64,000 nt of DNA. Source: Neolewinella lacunae (lineage in GTDB: Bacteria > Bacteroidota > Bacteroidia > Chitinophagales > Saprospiraceae). The DNA lies in NCBI RefSeq assembly GCF_014349155.1, contig NZ_JACSIT010000100.1, positions 124,001-188,000 on the forward strand. The letters run 5' to 3'. Of the stretch, positions 17,865-29,065 are shown piece by piece (positions within the stretch are counted from its first letter, which is position 1; each line of letters starts with the position of its first letter). A model generated the notes under the pieces. That model had not been told where the DNA came from. It saw nothing but the letters and a program-made list of their open reading frames with translations, and ran no database searches. The translations under genes were made by a program, and so were the position numbers.

Positions 17865-19475
17865 TTAGTGTAGCGGAACGGCGCGCGGGTAGTCGAAAAT
17901 TTCCATGTAACTCTCCGGATTTTCAATGGTTTTGTCTGCCATGACGAGATGGGTCTCGATTTTTCGTTCCTTGGCCTGGGTGATGAAATTTTCGAGGATT
18001 TCGATCACGTCATAGTCGACAAACTTCGTCTTGGTAATATCTAGTTCCAGTAAGGACCCGCGGGGAAGGCGATCAAGTTCCCGCAAGATAGCCCCTTTAT
18101 TGAGGAAGGTTACTTCTTCGGCCAGGGCCATCTGGGTTTTTACCTGGTCGCTACCGACCTCCTTGATGTGGAGGAAGTGCGAGTTTTGGTAGCTTTTGTA
18201 GAGGATGACGAAGATGCCAACCAACAATCCCAGGCAGATGCCGATAAGCAGGTCAGTAAAAATCAGTCCAACGACCGTGACGATGAAGGGCACAAACTGC
18301 TTCCAGCCCGTGCGGTAAATCGAAATGAACGTGGAAGGTTTGGCCAGCTTGTAGCCCACCACAATCAGGATGGCGGCGAGGACGGAAAGGGGAATTTTAT
18401 TGAGCAGTCCCGGAATAGTGACTACGGAAATCAGCAGAAGGAAACCGTGGACGATGGCAGAAACCTTGGTTTTACCACCAGATTGGATATTGGCCGAACT
18501 GCGAACGATAACCTGCGTGATGGGCAAACCGCCGATCAGGCCGGAGAATATATTCCCTGTGCCCTGGGCGAAGAGTTCCCGGTTCGTTGGCGTGACCCTT
18601 TGTTCGGGGTCCAGCTTGTCCGTAGCCTCCACGCAAAGCAGGGTTTCGAGGCTGGCCACCAGGGCGATGGTGAAACCGGTCACCCAGACGTTGACGTCCG
18701 TTACGGCACCGAAATTGGGGAAACTGAACTGACCGAGGAAGGAAGCTAAATCCGTTGGGATGGGTACGGTTACGAGGTGCTCCGCTGAAATGCCCCAAGC
18801 CTCATTTTCGCGCAGGACCACGAAATAGATGATGCCTAAAACGACGGCGACGAGTGGCCCCTGGATGAGGGTAAAGATTTTGCCTTTTTTGCTGAGCACC
18901 TGGTCCCACAAAATCAAAATGGCCAGGCTGATGAAGGCGATTAGGGTGGCGCCTGGGCTGATGTTATCGAGCATCAACTGGATTTCCGAGAAGGTGGTTT
19001 GCCCATCGGGTTGTACGAAGGAGAAGTCGCCCTCGGGGTCTTTATCCCAGCCAAAAAAGTGGGGAATTTGCTTGAGGATGATGATGATACCGATGCCCGT
19101 CAGCATTCCTTTGATGACCGAGGAAGGGAAATAGTAGCCAATGACCCCTGCTTTGAGGGCTCCGAAAACGATTTGAAGGGCACCGCCAATCACTACGGCC
19201 AGCAGGAAGTTTTCGTAGCTTCCGAGGTTGGTGATGGCCACCAGAACGATGGCTGCAAGGCCCGCCGCCGGACCACTCACGCCCAGTTGCGATCCACTGA
19301 TGGCTCCCACCACCACGCCACCGATAATGCCAGCAATGAGCCCTGAGAACAGGGGCGCGCCACTGGCCAACGCAATGCCCAGGCAGAGCGGTAGCGCAAC
19401 GAAAAAAACTACGATGCTGGCGGGGAGGTCGTTTTTCCAGCTGCCGAGCATGGAAGGATTAGAATTGGTGGTCAT
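17865..19475 (-). CDS. SulP-family anion transporter with STAS domain
   Basis: A 536-residue inner-membrane protein. Residues 15-420 hold the SLC26/SulP membrane domain (N-terminal DLPASIVVFFVALPLCLGIA and a SGPAAGLAA motif near residue 70). Residues 445-536 form a cytoplasmic STAS domain (LLELDITKTKFVDYD). Members carry sulfate, bicarbonate or other anions. Neighbours do not settle the substrate. A TetR regulator lies 119 bases upstream on the same strand and may control it. Confidence 0.92.
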   Translation of the reverse strand: MTTNSNPSMLGSWKNDLPASIVVFFVALPLCLGIALASGAPLFSGLIAGIIGGVVVGAISGSQLGVSGPAAGLAAIVLVAITNLGSYENFLLAVVIGGALQIVFGALKAGVIGYYFPSSVIKGMLTGIGIIIILKQIPHFFGWDKDPEGDFSFVQPDGQTTFSEIQLMLDNISPGATLIAFISLAILILWDQVLSKKGKIFTLIQGPLVAVVLGIIYFVVLRENEAWGISAEHLVTVPIPTDLASFLGQFSFPNFGAVTDVNVWVTGFTIALVASLETLLCVEATDKLDPEQRVTPTNRELFAQGTGNIFSGLIGGLPITQVIVRSSANIQSGGKTKVSAIVHGFLLLISVVTIPGLLNKIPLSVLAAILIVVGYKLAKPSTFISIYRTGWKQFVPFIVTVVGLIFTDLLIGICLGLLVGIFVILYKSYQNSHFLHIKEVGSDQVKTQMALAEEVTFLNKGAILRELDRLPRGSLLELDITKTKFVDYDVIEILENFITQAKERKIETHLVMADKTIENPESYMEIFDYPRAVPLH

Positions 19476-19594
19476 TCGTCGGAAATTAAAAAGAAAATTT
19501 TCCCCCAGTGTATGATGGGGATACTATATGCTACTGCCAGTAATGCTAGCGCAAATGTTCAGACAACTTGAGGGCTGGCTTAGTTGCGTAGATG

Positions 19595-20299
19595 CTAATC
19601 TATTTGCGGAGCGGGCTGTGAATGGGTATTTAAAAGGTTGGTGACCCAAAACCAGAGCATCGTGCGGAGCTCTTCACTCAGCTCGGAGGTGCGGCCGATA
19701 TCGGTCAGACGCGGCAAGTGCTCGGCGAAGTAGGGATGGTTGTGGGCCATCTCAAAAAGGGAAGTAGCCAGGGCGCGGGGGTAGGGGAAGGTGGGGGCAA
19801 TTTCCAAAATAATTGCACAAATTTCCTCACAGAGGCTTTTGTAGCCCAGAAAGAGGCCTTTGCGGTTCTCCTGGTCAACGTCCTTGGTATGGTATGCCTT
19901 AGAGCCTTCGTTGATGACGATGCGGTGGAGCAGCCGCTCGTCAATGTAGGGAACTGCGGGGTTGGCCACGAAGGGTTGGGTAAGGGAAGTAATGGCCGCC
20001 TGGAGCCGGTCTTCGGGAGAGGATTTGCCTACGGCCGATTGTTTGACGAGGTAGTGCACCCAATCCCAGTACCAACTTACCAGGTAGAGCAACAACTGGT
20101 GCTTGCTGTTGAAGTAACGATAGATGCTGGCCTCGGCCGAGCCCAACTCCACCGCCAGCTTTTTAAAGGTGAAAGCCTCCAGCCCCAGTTCATCGAGCAA
20201 GATAATGGAATGGGTGAGGATACGTCGACCCAGTTCGGTATCCTGAGGATCACGCAGGGACAACTGGGGGGCGGGAATGATGCGGACTTGAATGGCCAT
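19595..20299 (-). CDS. TetR/AcrR-family transcriptional regulator
   Basis: A 234-residue protein. Residues 25-75 form a TetR helix-turn-helix (ILTHSIILLDELG, then SAEASIYRYFNSKHQLL). The rest is a helical ligand-binding domain without a recognisable ligand class. It is followed by the SulP gene on the same strand and is divergent from the sensor kinase; the 88-base divergent gap carries TATCTTTG on the minus strand at about 20305-20312. It could repress itself, SulP or the kinase gene (inference). Confidence 0.88.
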   Translation of the reverse strand: MAIQVRIIPAPQLSLRDPQDTELGRRILTHSIILLDELGLEAFTFKKLAVELGSAEASIYRYFNSKHQLLLYLVSWYWDWVHYLVKQSAVGKSSPEDRLQAAITSLTQPFVANPAVPYIDERLLHRIVINEGSKAYHTKDVDQENRKGLFLGYKSLCEEICAIILEIAPTFPYPRALATSLFEMAHNHPYFAEHLPRLTDIGRTSELSEELRTMLWFWVTNLLNTHSQPAPQID

Positions 20300-20387
20300 A
20301 ACGGCAAAGATAGCACTGATTTACAACTTGATAGTAATGCTGCCTTTTTAGTGGGCCTGGACTTTTATTTTGGGTAGGTAGTACTCG

Positions 20388-23300
20388 GTGAGTCCTTGCA
20401 ACACCCGGACGGGAACGGCGTTATTAGGCTGGCCACTGTATCTTTCGCCAGTTCTTTTTCCCTTGTCCTTGCGTCCTACCCATTTATGCCTTTTGCTGGT
20501 GTTGCTGGGGCTGCCCGTACTCCGGTCGCAGCCACTGCGGATGGAGTACTTTACGGTCAATGATGGCTTGAGCGCCCGCGACATCAACCACTTGCACGTT
20601 GGTAAGGACGGCTTCCTATGGGTATCCACTATGGACGGGCTTAACCGCTTTGACGGCCAGGCCTTCCGGCGTTTCGGGCAGGGCGGTCCGGCGGAGGGAG
20701 GCCTGAGCCGGGGACCCATTGCGGGTGTTGCGGACGATAATGAGGGCAACTTCGTGGTGACCTTTCAAGACTTCTACGGCTATTTTGACCGCTTCAACCC
20801 CCGCAGTTACCAGGTGGAGCAGGTCCGGCTGGTGCCGAGTACGGGAGTACTGGGGTATCCGCGGGCGATCAAGACCGATGCTTTGGGGCGAACTTTCGTC
20901 GTCACGATTGGCTCGGAGGGCACCTTTTTGTACGAGTATACGCCCCTCGGGCAGGAAAAGGGAAAGCTCTTTACCCCCATTTACCACCAACCGACGGATG
21001 CCTGGACGACCTTTGCGCCCCGCATTGAGTTGTTGGTGTTGAGTAACGGGCAATTTTTGCTCTACGACGAAGAGCACGCCTTTCGGCTCATCAGCGCAAC
21101 GGGGGAGCTCCTGGCAGAACCCTTTGCGGCCGATGCCCGGCTGCGGCGCTTTTACACTTTTGCCGAGGGGGCGGATGGTAATGTCTACTTCAGCTTTCGG
21201 GCGGGTTCCCCGCTTTACCGTTGGAATCCCGATGACCTGATGCCACCCAGTGCGGTAGAAAACCTGGACTACGGGATGGTGTACCCCCGCATGTGCCGCG
21301 ATGAAAAGGGGCAATTGCTGTTGCTGGCTACGGAAGACATCCTGGGCAAGCAACTTCCACAGGAGTATTATCTGATCGACACGGCGGGCCAGGTGGCCTA
21401 CTTCGAGCCTTCGCTGCCCACGGAGCGGCCCGTCTCCGCGATGGCGGCCCTGGACTGGCGGGAAACGGTGTACCTCGGTCTGCGGGAAGGACTGGGCGTA
21501 GTGGAGCGCTACAACAATGCCGTGCAAACTTACCTGACGGTAGAGGATGGCAATACCCTTTTCAAAAACAGCATCCGGGGCATTTGCGAAGACCCCAGCG
21601 GCCGGGTGTACTTTCTGGAAGAAGAAGGGGTGGTGTACTTTCTCGATCCCAACATGGCCCGGCCCGATACGCTGCGCCTGACGGATGCGCGGGATTCCAC
21701 CAAGGTCATTGCCTTCCGGGCGGGGATGGGCCTTCAGCTGGATCCCAGCGGCGTGGCCCTGTGGGGGGCTGCCCAGCCCACCGATCTGGAAAAAGGGGGT
21801 CTGCTTTTTCGCTACGACCTTCGTCAGCAGACCACTGAGGCCTTTCGCTCGCCCTATCCGCTGACGGCCATAAGTTTTGGCCACGACGGCACGCTTTACC
21901 TGGCGGGCTCTGACCCCCGGGAAGTAGGCATCCTCCTGCGCTTCGATCCACAGACTAAGGAATTTTCCCCGGCCCTGGGCGGAGAGACCAATGGCGAACC
22001 CATCACCGGACAAAGGATCAATTGCCTGCTGACCACCCGGGCGGGGAAACTTTTGCTTGGCACCAACGCCAAAGGATTACTGGTGTACGACCCCGCTACT
22101 AAAACTTTACAATCCAGCCTCCTGGGGCAGTTAGCGGGGGAGGAGGGCACTGGCGAAATCCGCTCCGTATTCGTTATCCACGAAGACGAGCAGGGCGACT
22201 GGTGGCTGGGCACCGACGCGGGTTTATTCCACTACCGGGTAGAAGAACGCCAGGTGCACCGCTACGGCCGCCAGGATGGCCTGAGCAGCAATTTCGTCTA
22301 TGGCATCCTCCCCGATGGCAGGGGCGGCCTGTGGCTCTCCACCGGCAACGGTTTGGTGAAGGTGCCCCCCGACCGCGAAACCGGCTCCTTCCGGCGCTAC
22401 TACCGGGAGGATGGGTTAAGCAACGACGAATTTAACCCCTATTCCGCGCACCGGGACCGGCGGGGCTACTATTACTTCGGCGGCGTCAATGGCCTGACGG
22501 TATTCCGGGAAGAAGACCTCTCCAGCAATGCTGCTGGGGCCGACGTAATGTTGACCGAAGTGACCATCTTCAGCCGTGACCAGGAGCGGACCATTGCCAA
22601 CGACCTGGAGGCCCTCAAACAAGTCACCGTCTTCGCCCACGAAAAGAGTGTGGCCATTTCCTTTACCCTTCCCGTGGGCCAGCGCCCCAGCAGCAGCCAG
22701 TTCCGCTACCGCCTGGAGGGCTTCAACGAAGGGTGGGTAAACCTGACCAACGAACGCACCGTCCGCTTCAATAACCTGCCCTCGGGCAAGTACATCCTCC
22801 GCGTACAGGGAGCCGGGGCCAACGGCAATTTCGGGGAGCGGGAGCGCCAGTTGGTCATCAACGTCCGGCAGTACGTCCTGGAAAAATTGTGGTTTCAGAT
22901 CGTCCTGGTACTCGCTTTCGTGGGGCTCATCTACTGGATCCTGCAGTCCAAACTCCGCGAGCGCCTCCGCAACGAACAGCTGCGCACCCAGCTGAGCAGC
23001 GATATTCACGACGAAGTTTCCGGCCTTCTGGCGGGGATTACCTTGCAAGCGGAATTGCTGAAAAACCGGACCACCGACGAAAAACTCCAGTCCCGCCTCC
23101 ACAGTGTAGGCGAGGCCGGCCGCAGCGCCATGTCGAAAATGAGCGACGTCATCTGGAGCATCGACTCGCGGCGGGACACCATCGGTAACCTGCTGCAACG
23201 AATGCAGGAACACGCCGATGAGGTGCTGCTGCCCTTAGACATCCGCTACGATTTCCGGGCCAGCGGCTTTGACGAAAAACGGGAATTGCCGGGGAACCTT

Positions 23301-23615
23301 CGCCAGGACATTTACTTCATCTACAAAGAGGCCATCAACAACATTGCCCGCCACAGTAATGCCACGCGCGTGGACATTGAACTGGAGCAGTTTGCCCAGA
23401 ACTTTGAGCTCTTCATCCGCGACAATGGCCAGGGCAGCGCGAAGCCCGACGGCGGAGCATCCGGGCCGGAGACGACCCCCGCACGGGCCCCGAAGACCGG
23501 TCAGGGCCAGGACAATATGCGGATGCGGGCCAAGCGCCTGGGGGCAACGCTGACCATTGACGAGCGGGCGGGCTACACCCTCATCCTGCGCATGCGGCTG
23601 AGGAAGTTGGGCTAG
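20388..23615 (+). CDS. Periplasmic-propeller sensor histidine kinase (HisKA_3 type)
   Basis: About 1075 residues. A GTG at 20388 is the most upstream start; the true start may be a few codons later, before the signal-like stretch LCLLLVLLGLPVL. Next come two beta-propellers built of Reg_prop repeats (GFLWVSTMDGLNRFDG near 75, GLWLSTGNGLVKV near 650), a Y_Y_Y domain (FRYRLEGFNEGW near 770), one membrane segment (LWFQIVLVLAFVGLIYWIL, about 833-852), a dimerisation/phosphoacceptor domain with the likely phosphorylated H874 (DIHDEVSGLLAG) and a HATPase domain (975-1075). A proline/glycine-rich stretch interrupts the HATPase between DNGQG and NMRMRAKRLGA. No response regulator is adjacent. Confidence 0.9.
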   Translation: MSPCNTRTGTALLGWPLYLSPVLFPLSLRPTHLCLLLVLLGLPVLRSQPLRMEYFTVNDGLSARDINHLHVGKDGFLWVSTMDGLNRFDGQAFRRFGQGGPAEGGLSRGPIAGVADDNEGNFVVTFQDFYGYFDRFNPRSYQVEQVRLVPSTGVLGYPRAIKTDALGRTFVVTIGSEGTFLYEYTPLGQEKGKLFTPIYHQPTDAWTTFAPRIELLVLSNGQFLLYDEEHAFRLISATGELLAEPFAADARLRRFYTFAEGADGNVYFSFRAGSPLYRWNPDDLMPPSAVENLDYGMVYPRMCRDEKGQLLLLATEDILGKQLPQEYYLIDTAGQVAYFEPSLPTERPVSAMAALDWRETVYLGLREGLGVVERYNNAVQTYLTVEDGNTLFKNSIRGICEDPSGRVYFLEEEGVVYFLDPNMARPDTLRLTDARDSTKVIAFRAGMGLQLDPSGVALWGAAQPTDLEKGGLLFRYDLRQQTTEAFRSPYPLTAISFGHDGTLYLAGSDPREVGILLRFDPQTKEFSPALGGETNGEPITGQRINCLLTTRAGKLLLGTNAKGLLVYDPATKTLQSSLLGQLAGEEGTGEIRSVFVIHEDEQGDWWLGTDAGLFHYRVEERQVHRYGRQDGLSSNFVYGILPDGRGGLWLSTGNGLVKVPPDRETGSFRRYYREDGLSNDEFNPYSAHRDRRGYYYFGGVNGLTVFREEDLSSNAAGADVMLTEVTIFSRDQERTIANDLEALKQVTVFAHEKSVAISFTLPVGQRPSSSQFRYRLEGFNEGWVNLTNERTVRFNNLPSGKYILRVQGAGANGNFGERERQLVINVRQYVLEKLWFQIVLVLAFVGLIYWILQSKLRERLRNEQLRTQLSSDIHDEVSGLLAGITLQAELLKNRTTDEKLQSRLHSVGEAGRSAMSKMSDVIWSIDSRRDTIGNLLQRMQEHADEVLLPLDIRYDFRASGFDEKRELPGNLRQDIYFIYKEAINNIARHSNATRVDIELEQFAQNFELFIRDNGQGSAKPDGGASGPETTPARAPKTGQGQDNMRMRAKRLGATLTIDERAGYTLILRMRLRKLG

Positions 23616-23694
23616 CCCATACTAACGTCAGGTTGGGGATATGCAACGTAGATATTCGCTGTCTTTCAAATGGTTAGACCGCAATGATTTCTTA

Positions 23695-23770
23695 GTTCGG
23701 TAGTTTTGTAGTTCGGTAGTGGGGTATTGTCCACTACCAAACTACAGAACTACAGAACTACAGTACTGCC
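23695..23770. repeat. Heptamer-type repeat (GTTCGGTAGT / ACTACAGA)
   Basis: AGTTCGGTAGTTTTGTAGTT on one side and ACTACCAAACTACAGAACTA on the other form inverted halves of a roughly 70-base repeat between the convergent kinase and carboxyltransferase genes. Confidence 0.8.
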
Positions 23771-23833
23771 TACTAAAGGCCGTTGGAAGACCAGTTATTA
23801 GTGATTATTGCCAGGGCTCAACCTCCCGTTATA

Positions 23834-25372
23834 CTACAATGGGATATTGCCGTGCTTGCGCTTTGGCGTGGCTACAGCCTTATTTTCCAGGGCGGCAAAG
23901 CCCCGGATGAGCTTGCGGCGGGTGTCGCGGGGGGCGATTACCTCATCGATGAAGCCCCGTTGGGCGGCGCGGTAGGGGTTGGCAAATTCGGCGGCGTATT
24001 CGGCTTCCTTTTCGGCCAGTTTGGCGGCGGAGTCGGTTGCGGCCTCAATCTCCCGTTTGAAGATGATTTCGCTGGCTCCTTTGGCGCCCATTACCGCGAT
24101 TTCGGCGGTGGGCCAGGCGTAGTTCAGGTCGGCACCGATGTGTTTGGAGTTCATCACGTCGTAGGCCCCGCCGTAGGCCTTGCGGGTGATGACGGTGATG
24201 CGCGGCACGGTGGCTTCGCTGAGGGCGTAGAGCAGTTTGGCTCCGTTGGTGATGATGCCGCTCCATTCCTGATCGGTGCCGGGCAGAAAGCCGGGGACGT
24301 CCACCAATACCAGCAGGGGCACGTTGAAGCAGTCGCAGGTCCGGGTAAAGCGGGCGGCTTTTTTGCTGGACTCGACGTCGAGCACGCCCGCCAGGCTCAT
24401 GGGTTGGTTGGCAACGATGCCAATGCTGCGGCCAGCCAGGCGCGCGAAGCCAACGACGATGTTCTCGGCGTAGTTTTCGTGGATCTCGAAGAAGGTTCCG
24501 GGGTCAATGATGCCCTCGATAACGGCGCGCATATCGTAGGGCTGGTTGGCGCTGGCCGGGACGATGCCTTCGAGGGCTTCGCGGCTTTCCTCGCCGAGGG
24601 TGTAGGGCAGGGCGGCGGGCTTTTCCTCGCAGTTCTGGGGCAGGTAGCTCAGGAGGGTTTTTACCTTGGCCAGGCAGACGAGGTCATTGGCGGCCGTCAG
24701 GTGGGTGACCCCTGACTTGGTAGAGTGGGTGCTGGCGCCGCCGAGTTGTTCGCTGGTGACTTCCTCGTTGGTGACGGTTTTAACCACGTTGGGGCCCGTA
24801 ACGAACATGTAGCTGGTGTTTTCCACCATGATGGTGAAGTCGGTCATGGCCGGGCTGTAGACCGCGCCACCCGCGCAGGGGCCCATGATGGCGGAGAGCT
24901 GGGGAATGACGCCGCTGGCCTGGACGTTGCGGTAAAAAATATCCGCGTAGCCGCCCAAAGACCGGACGCCTTCCTGGATGCGCGCGCCGCCACTGTCGTT
25001 GAGGCCAATGAAGGGCGCGCCCGTTTTGAGGGCCATATCCATCACCTTGCAAATTTTCTCGGCGTGGGTTTCGGAGAGGGAGCCGCCGAAGACGGTGAAA
25101 TCCTGGGCGAAGAGGTAGACCAGGCGGCCATCGATGGTGCCGTAGCCCGTCACCACGCCATCGCCGTAGAAAAGTTGGTCGCCCATCCCGAAGTCGGTAG
25201 TGCGGTGGGTGACCAGCGTGCCCACTTCTTCGAAGCTGCCGGGGTCGAGCAGGAGGTGGATGCGTTCGCGGGCGGTGAGTTTACCCTTGCCGTGCTGGCT
25301 GGCGATGCGGGCTTCGCCGCCACCGAGGTAGGCGAGGGCTAATTTTTCCTGAAGGGCGCTGTGGTTCTGCAT
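23834..25372 (-). CDS. Acyl-CoA (propionyl-CoA) carboxylase, carboxyltransferase subunit
   Basis: A 512-residue two-domain carboxyltransferase of the PccB/MmdA type. Crotonase-like signatures are [14 protein letters not shown] near 70, GGARIQEGV near 128, [13 protein letters not shown] near 165, and C-terminal [10 protein letters not shown] and [12 protein letters not shown]. It carboxylates an acyl-CoA, probably propionyl-CoA, from carboxybiotin on the BCCP encoded upstream at 29955. It is the last gene of a five-gene operon ending in methylmalonyl-CoA chemistry, which supports propionyl-CoA as substrate. Confidence 0.93.
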   Translation of the reverse strand: MQNHSALQEKLALAYLGGGEARIASQHGKGKLTARERIHLLLDPGSFEEVGTLVTHRTTDFGMGDQLFYGDGVVTGYGTIDGRLVYLFAQDFTVFGGSLSETHAEKICKVMDMALKTGAPFIGLNDSGGARIQEGVRSLGGYADIFYRNVQASGVIPQLSAIMGPCAGGAVYSPAMTDFTIMVENTSYMFVTGPNVVKTVTNEEVTSEQLGGASTHSTKSGVTHLTAANDLVCLAKVKTLLSYLPQNCEEKPAALPYTLGEESREALEGIVPASANQPYDMRAVIEGIIDPGTFFEIHENYAENIVVGFARLAGRSIGIVANQPMSLAGVLDVESSKKAARFTRTCDCFNVPLLVLVDVPGFLPGTDQEWSGIITNGAKLLYALSEATVPRITVITRKAYGGAYDVMNSKHIGADLNYAWPTAEIAVMGAKGASEIIFKREIEAATDSAAKLAEKEAEYAAEFANPYRAAQRGFIDEVIAPRDTRRKLIRGFAALENKAVATPKRKHGNIPL

Positions 25373-25422
25373 GGCTGGGGTAGGGGTAAAAGCTAAGAAA
25401 AAGGTAAGTGAATGGGTATGGG

Positions 25423-27561
25423 TTACTGGGTTTCCCCGGGTAAAAACAGGGACAGGATGGCGATGGCCGCCCGGGCGATGACCGTCCCCGGACCAAAGAT
25501 CGCCGCCACGCCGTGATCGTAGAGGAACTGGTAATCTTGTTCTGGGATGACGCCGCCGGCCACCACCAGAATGTCTTCGGCACCGTATTCGCGCAAGGCG
25601 GCGATGGCCTGGGGGACGAGCGTCTTGTGGCCGGCCGCCAGCGAGGAGATGCCGAGGATGTGGACGTCGTTTTCCACCGCGTGCCGCGCCGCTTCCTCCG
25701 GGGTTTGGAAGAGCGGGCCTACGTCGACGTCAAAGCCGATGTCGGCAAAGCTGGAGGCAATCACCTTGGCGCCGCGGTCGTGGCCATCCTGGCCGAGTTT
25801 GGCGACCAAAATCCGGGGCCGGCGTCCGTAGACGGTGGCGAAGCGATCAGACATTTCCCGCGCCCGGTGAAAATCGGTGTTCTGTTGCATTTCGTTGCGG
25901 TAGGTTCCGGAGAGCAGGCGGTTGGTGGCGCGGTAACGGCCAAAGACGTCTTCGAGGGCGGAGGAGATTTCCCCCAGCGTGGCCCGGACCCGGGCGGCGG
26001 CGACGGATTTTTCGAGGAGATTGCCTTCGCCGGTAGCCGCGCATTGCCTCAAGGCTTCCAGGGCACCTGCGACCGCGCCCGCGTCCCGCTCCGCTTTTAC
26101 GCGTTGGATGCGGGCAATCTGGGCTTCGCGCACGGCCTGGTTATCGACCTCGAGCACCTCAATTTTTTCTTCGCCGTCGGGGTTGGGGAAGAGGTTGACG
26201 CCGATGATTTTTTCCTGGCCGCCGTCGATGCGGGCCTGCTTGCGGGCGGCGGCTTCTTCGATGCGGAGCTTGGGCAGGCCCTGCTCGATGGCCTTGGCCA
26301 TGCCACCCAGCGCCTCCACTTCCTCCAGCAAAGACCAGGCGCGCTCGGCCAGCTCGGCCGTCAGTTTTTCGACGTAGTAGGAGCCGCCCCAGGGGTCAAC
26401 GACGCGGGGAATGCCCGTTTCCCGCTGCAAATACTTCTGGGTATCGCGGGCAATTTTGGCCGAGAAATCCGTCGGCAAGGCAATGGCTTCGTCCAGGGAG
26501 TTGGTGTGCAGACTCTGCGTGCCTCCGAAGACGGCCGACAGCGCCTCCAGGGCGGTGCGGGCCACGTTGTTGAAGGGATCCTGGGCCGTCAGGCTCCACC
26601 CTGAAGTCTGGCAGTGGGTCCGCAGAGCCAGAGATTTAGGGTTCCTGGGTCCAAAACTTTGGACGATGCGCGACCACAACAGGCGGGCGGCGCGCAGCTT
26701 GGCAATCTCCATAAACTGGTTCATGCCGATGCCCCAGAAAAAGGAAAGTCGGGGCGCAAAATCGTCGACGTCCAAGCCCGCTGCAATGCCCGTGCGCAGG
26801 TATTCCAGGCCATCGGCCAGGGTGTAGGCTAACTCGATATCCGCCGAAGCTCCCGCTTCGTGCATGTGGTAGCCACTGATGCTGATGCTGTTGAACTTGG
26901 GCATGTGCGCGGCCGTGAAACCAAAAATATCCCCCACGATGCGCATCGAAGCGGCGGGCGGATAGATGTAGGTATTGCGCACCATGAACTCCTTGAGGAT
27001 GTCGTTCTGGATGGTTCCGGCCAGGGCCTCGGGCAACACGCCCTGCTCCTCGGCGGCCACGATGTAGAAGGCCATGATGGGCAGCACCGCGCCGTTCATC
27101 GTCATGGATACCGACATTTCGCCCAGCGGAATCTGGTCGAACAAAATCTTCATGTCTTCCACCGTATCGATGGCCACGCCGGCCATCCCGACGTCTCCCG
27201 GCACGCGGGGATGGTCGGAGTCGTAGCCCCGGTGGGTGGCCAGGTCGAAGGCCACCGAAAGTCCTTTTTGGCCCTGCGCCAGGTTGCGGCGGTAGAAGGC
27301 ATTGGACGCCTCGGCGGTGGAAAATCCGGCGTACTGCCGGATGGTCCAGGGCCGCACGGCGTACATCGAAGAGTAGGGGCCCCGGACGTAGGGCGGCAGG
27401 CCAGCGACGGACCCGAGGTGCGCCACTCCCTGCAAATCTGCGGGGCCGTAGACGGGTTTAAGCACGATGCCTTCCGGCGTCGGCAGCCCGGCGGCGTCTT
27501 CGGCCGGGGCGGGGCTGGGCACGCGGCGGAAGGGGATGTTGCGTAGTTTTTCCAGGCTCAT
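25423..27561 (-). CDS. scpA: Methylmalonyl-CoA mutase, catalytic subunit
   Basis: A 712-residue adenosylcobalamin-dependent enzyme that interconverts (R)-methylmalonyl-CoA and succinyl-CoA. The TIM-barrel holds [18 protein letters not shown] near 68, and [13 protein letters not shown]. The C-terminal cobalamin domain holds [11 protein letters not shown] (DxHxxG, about residue 600). The length is the usual one. Its ATG shares one base with the TGA of the biotin carboxylase gene (TGATG), so translation is probably coupled. A degenerate NotI-like motif at 26063-26080 lies where the family has natural linker sequence. Confidence 0.96.
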   Translation of the reverse strand: MSLEKLRNIPFRRVPSPAPAEDAAGLPTPEGIVLKPVYGPADLQGVAHLGSVAGLPPYVRGPYSSMYAVRPWTIRQYAGFSTAEASNAFYRRNLAQGQKGLSVAFDLATHRGYDSDHPRVPGDVGMAGVAIDTVEDMKILFDQIPLGEMSVSMTMNGAVLPIMAFYIVAAEEQGVLPEALAGTIQNDILKEFMVRNTYIYPPAASMRIVGDIFGFTAAHMPKFNSISISGYHMHEAGASADIELAYTLADGLEYLRTGIAAGLDVDDFAPRLSFFWGIGMNQFMEIAKLRAARLLWSRIVQSFGPRNPKSLALRTHCQTSGWSLTAQDPFNNVARTALEALSAVFGGTQSLHTNSLDEAIALPTDFSAKIARDTQKYLQRETGIPRVVDPWGGSYYVEKLTAELAERAWSLLEEVEALGGMAKAIEQGLPKLRIEEAAARKQARIDGGQEKIIGVNLFPNPDGEEKIEVLEVDNQAVREAQIARIQRVKAERDAGAVAGALEALRQCAATGEGNLLEKSVAAARVRATLGEISSALEDVFGRYRATNRLLSGTYRNEMQQNTDFHRAREMSDRFATVYGRRPRILVAKLGQDGHDRGAKVIASSFADIGFDVDVGPLFQTPEEAARHAVENDVHILGISSLAAGHKTLVPQAIAALREYGAEDILVVAGGVIPEQDYQFLYDHGVAAIFGPGTVIARAAIAILSLFLPGETQ
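26063..26080 (+). repeat. Degenerate NotI-motif copy in the mutase gene (doubtful)
   Basis: GCACCTGCGACCGCGCCC differs at one base from the consensus. The encoded AGAVAGA fits the normal alpha-helical linker of the family, so this may be chance. Confidence 0.4.
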
Positions 27562-29039
27562 CAGCAGCGTTTGTTTTGCCAGGCGGCGCTCGCGGTGGCG
27601 GGGATGCGCAGTTGCCGCAGCTCTTGTTCAAACAGGGCGGCGGCGGCCAGGGCACCGACGTGGTCGACCTCCTCCCGCTCCGCCAAAATGGCCGCCGGGG
27701 AGTAGTGCTCTTTGACGAAATTGGTGTCGAAATGTCCACTGATGAAGGCCGGGTGGTCCATCACGTAGCGCCCGAAAGGCAGCGTCGTCTCGATGCCATT
27801 AATGCGGTAGGCGTCGATGGCATCGCGCATGCGCTGGATGGCCTCCTCGCGCGTGGCGCCGAAGGTGATCAGCTTGGCGATCATCGGGTCGTAGTAAATC
27901 GGCACGTCCATGCCTTCCTCGAAGCCGTCGTCGACGCGGATGCCCGGGCCAGAGGGCTTCTCGTAGGTCGTCAGCGTCCCAATGCTGGGCAGAAAATTGT
28001 TGAGCGGGTCTTCGGCGTAGACGCGCAGCTCAATGGCGTGGCCCTGGATCTTGAGGTCGGCTTGGGTGAAGGCCAGCGCCTCGCCCCGCGCCACCCGGAT
28101 TTGCTGTTCGACCAGGTCGACGCCCGCAATGATTTCGCTCACCGGGTGTTCGACTTGCAGGCGGGTATTCATCTCCAGGAAGTAAAAATTGTTCTGCCCA
28201 TCGATCAGGAATTCGACGGTCCCGGCCCCGAGGTAATCGCAGGCCCGGGCGCATTTTACGGCCGCTTCTCCCATTTGGGCGCGGAGCGCAGGTGCAAGGT
28301 TCAGTGGGACGGCAGGGGCTTCCTCTACCACCTTTTGGTGTCTCCGCTGAATGGAGCACTCCCGTTCAAAGAGGTAGACGATGTTGCCGTGGGCATCGGC
28401 CAGAACCTGGATTTCGATGTGGCGGGGGTTGGTGACGTACTTTTCGATGAACACCGCGCCGTCGCCAAAAGCGGAGGTGGCTTCGCTGATGGCCCGTTCC
28501 ATGCCTTCGCGCAGTCCTTCGCGGTTTTCGACGATGCGCATGCCTTTGCCGCCACCGCCGGCCGCTGCCTTAATGAGGATGGGGTAACCCACCTGATCGC
28601 CGATGCGGGCGGCCAGGTCGAGGTCGGTAATCGCCTCCTCGATGCCGGGGACCATGGGGATGTCGTAGGCCGCAACGGCTTCTTTGGCGGAGAGCTTATT
28701 GCCCATCACCTCGATGGCGTGGGGACGTGGGCCGATGAAGACGATGCCGGCCGCCTCGACCCGCCGGGCGAACTCCGCGTTTTCACTGAGGAAGCCGTAG
28801 CCAGGGTGGATGCCCTCCGCCCCCGTATCCAGGGCGGCCTGGATGACTTTGTCCATAACCAGGTAAGACTGGTTGGAAGGGGCCGGACCGAGCAGAATGG
28901 CCTCGTCGGCAAAACGCACGTGGGGCGCGTTGCGATCGACCTCTGAATACACGGCAACGGTTTTGATGCCCATGCGGCGGGCGGTTCGCATGATCCGCAG
29001 GGCGATTTCCCCGCGGTTGGCAACTAAGATTTTTTGCAT
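27561..29039 (-). CDS. accC: Biotin carboxylase subunit of acyl-CoA carboxylase
   Basis: A 492-residue ATP-grasp enzyme that carboxylates the biotin of BCCP using bicarbonate and ATP. It shows the N-terminal [14 protein letters not shown] motif, the glycine-rich ATP loop [11 protein letters not shown] near residue 160, and [14 protein letters not shown] near residue 290. There is no attached BCCP domain; that is encoded separately at 29955. Within the propionate operon it probably serves propionyl-CoA carboxylase. A degenerate NotI-like motif (28277-28295) lies in the codons for LAPALRAQ. Confidence 0.94.
   Translation of the reverse strand: MQKILVANRGEIALRIMRTARRMGIKTVAVYSEVDRNAPHVRFADEAILLGPAPSNQSYLVMDKVIQAALDTGAEGIHPGYGFLSENAEFARRVEAAGIVFIGPRPHAIEVMGNKLSAKEAVAAYDIPMVPGIEEAITDLDLAARIGDQVGYPILIKAAAGGGGKGMRIVENREGLREGMERAISEATSAFGDGAVFIEKYVTNPRHIEIQVLADAHGNIVYLFERECSIQRRHQKVVEEAPAVPLNLAPALRAQMGEAAVKCARACDYLGAGTVEFLIDGQNNFYFLEMNTRLQVEHPVSEIIAGVDLVEQQIRVARGEALAFTQADLKIQGHAIELRVYAEDPLNNFLPSIGTLTTYEKPSGPGIRVDDGFEEGMDVPIYYDPMIAKLITFGATREEAIQRMRDAIDAYRINGIETTLPFGRYVMDHPAFISGHFDTNFVKEHYSPAAILAEREEVDHVGALAAAALFEQELRQLRIPATASAAWQNKRC
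28277..28295 (-). repeat. Degenerate NotI-motif copy in accC
   Basis: GGGCGCGGAGCGCAGGTGC resembles the consensus with AG in place of C, inside codons for a variable loop of biotin carboxylase. It may be an old copy or chance. Confidence 0.45.
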
Positions 29040-29065
29040 GGTTTTTTGCTTTGGTTGGGCGGCTT

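Noticed and set aside
26063-26080. Insertion of the NotI element in the mutase gene
   Set aside because: The encoded residues match the normal linker of the family in length and composition, so the one-mismatch motif may be coincidental.
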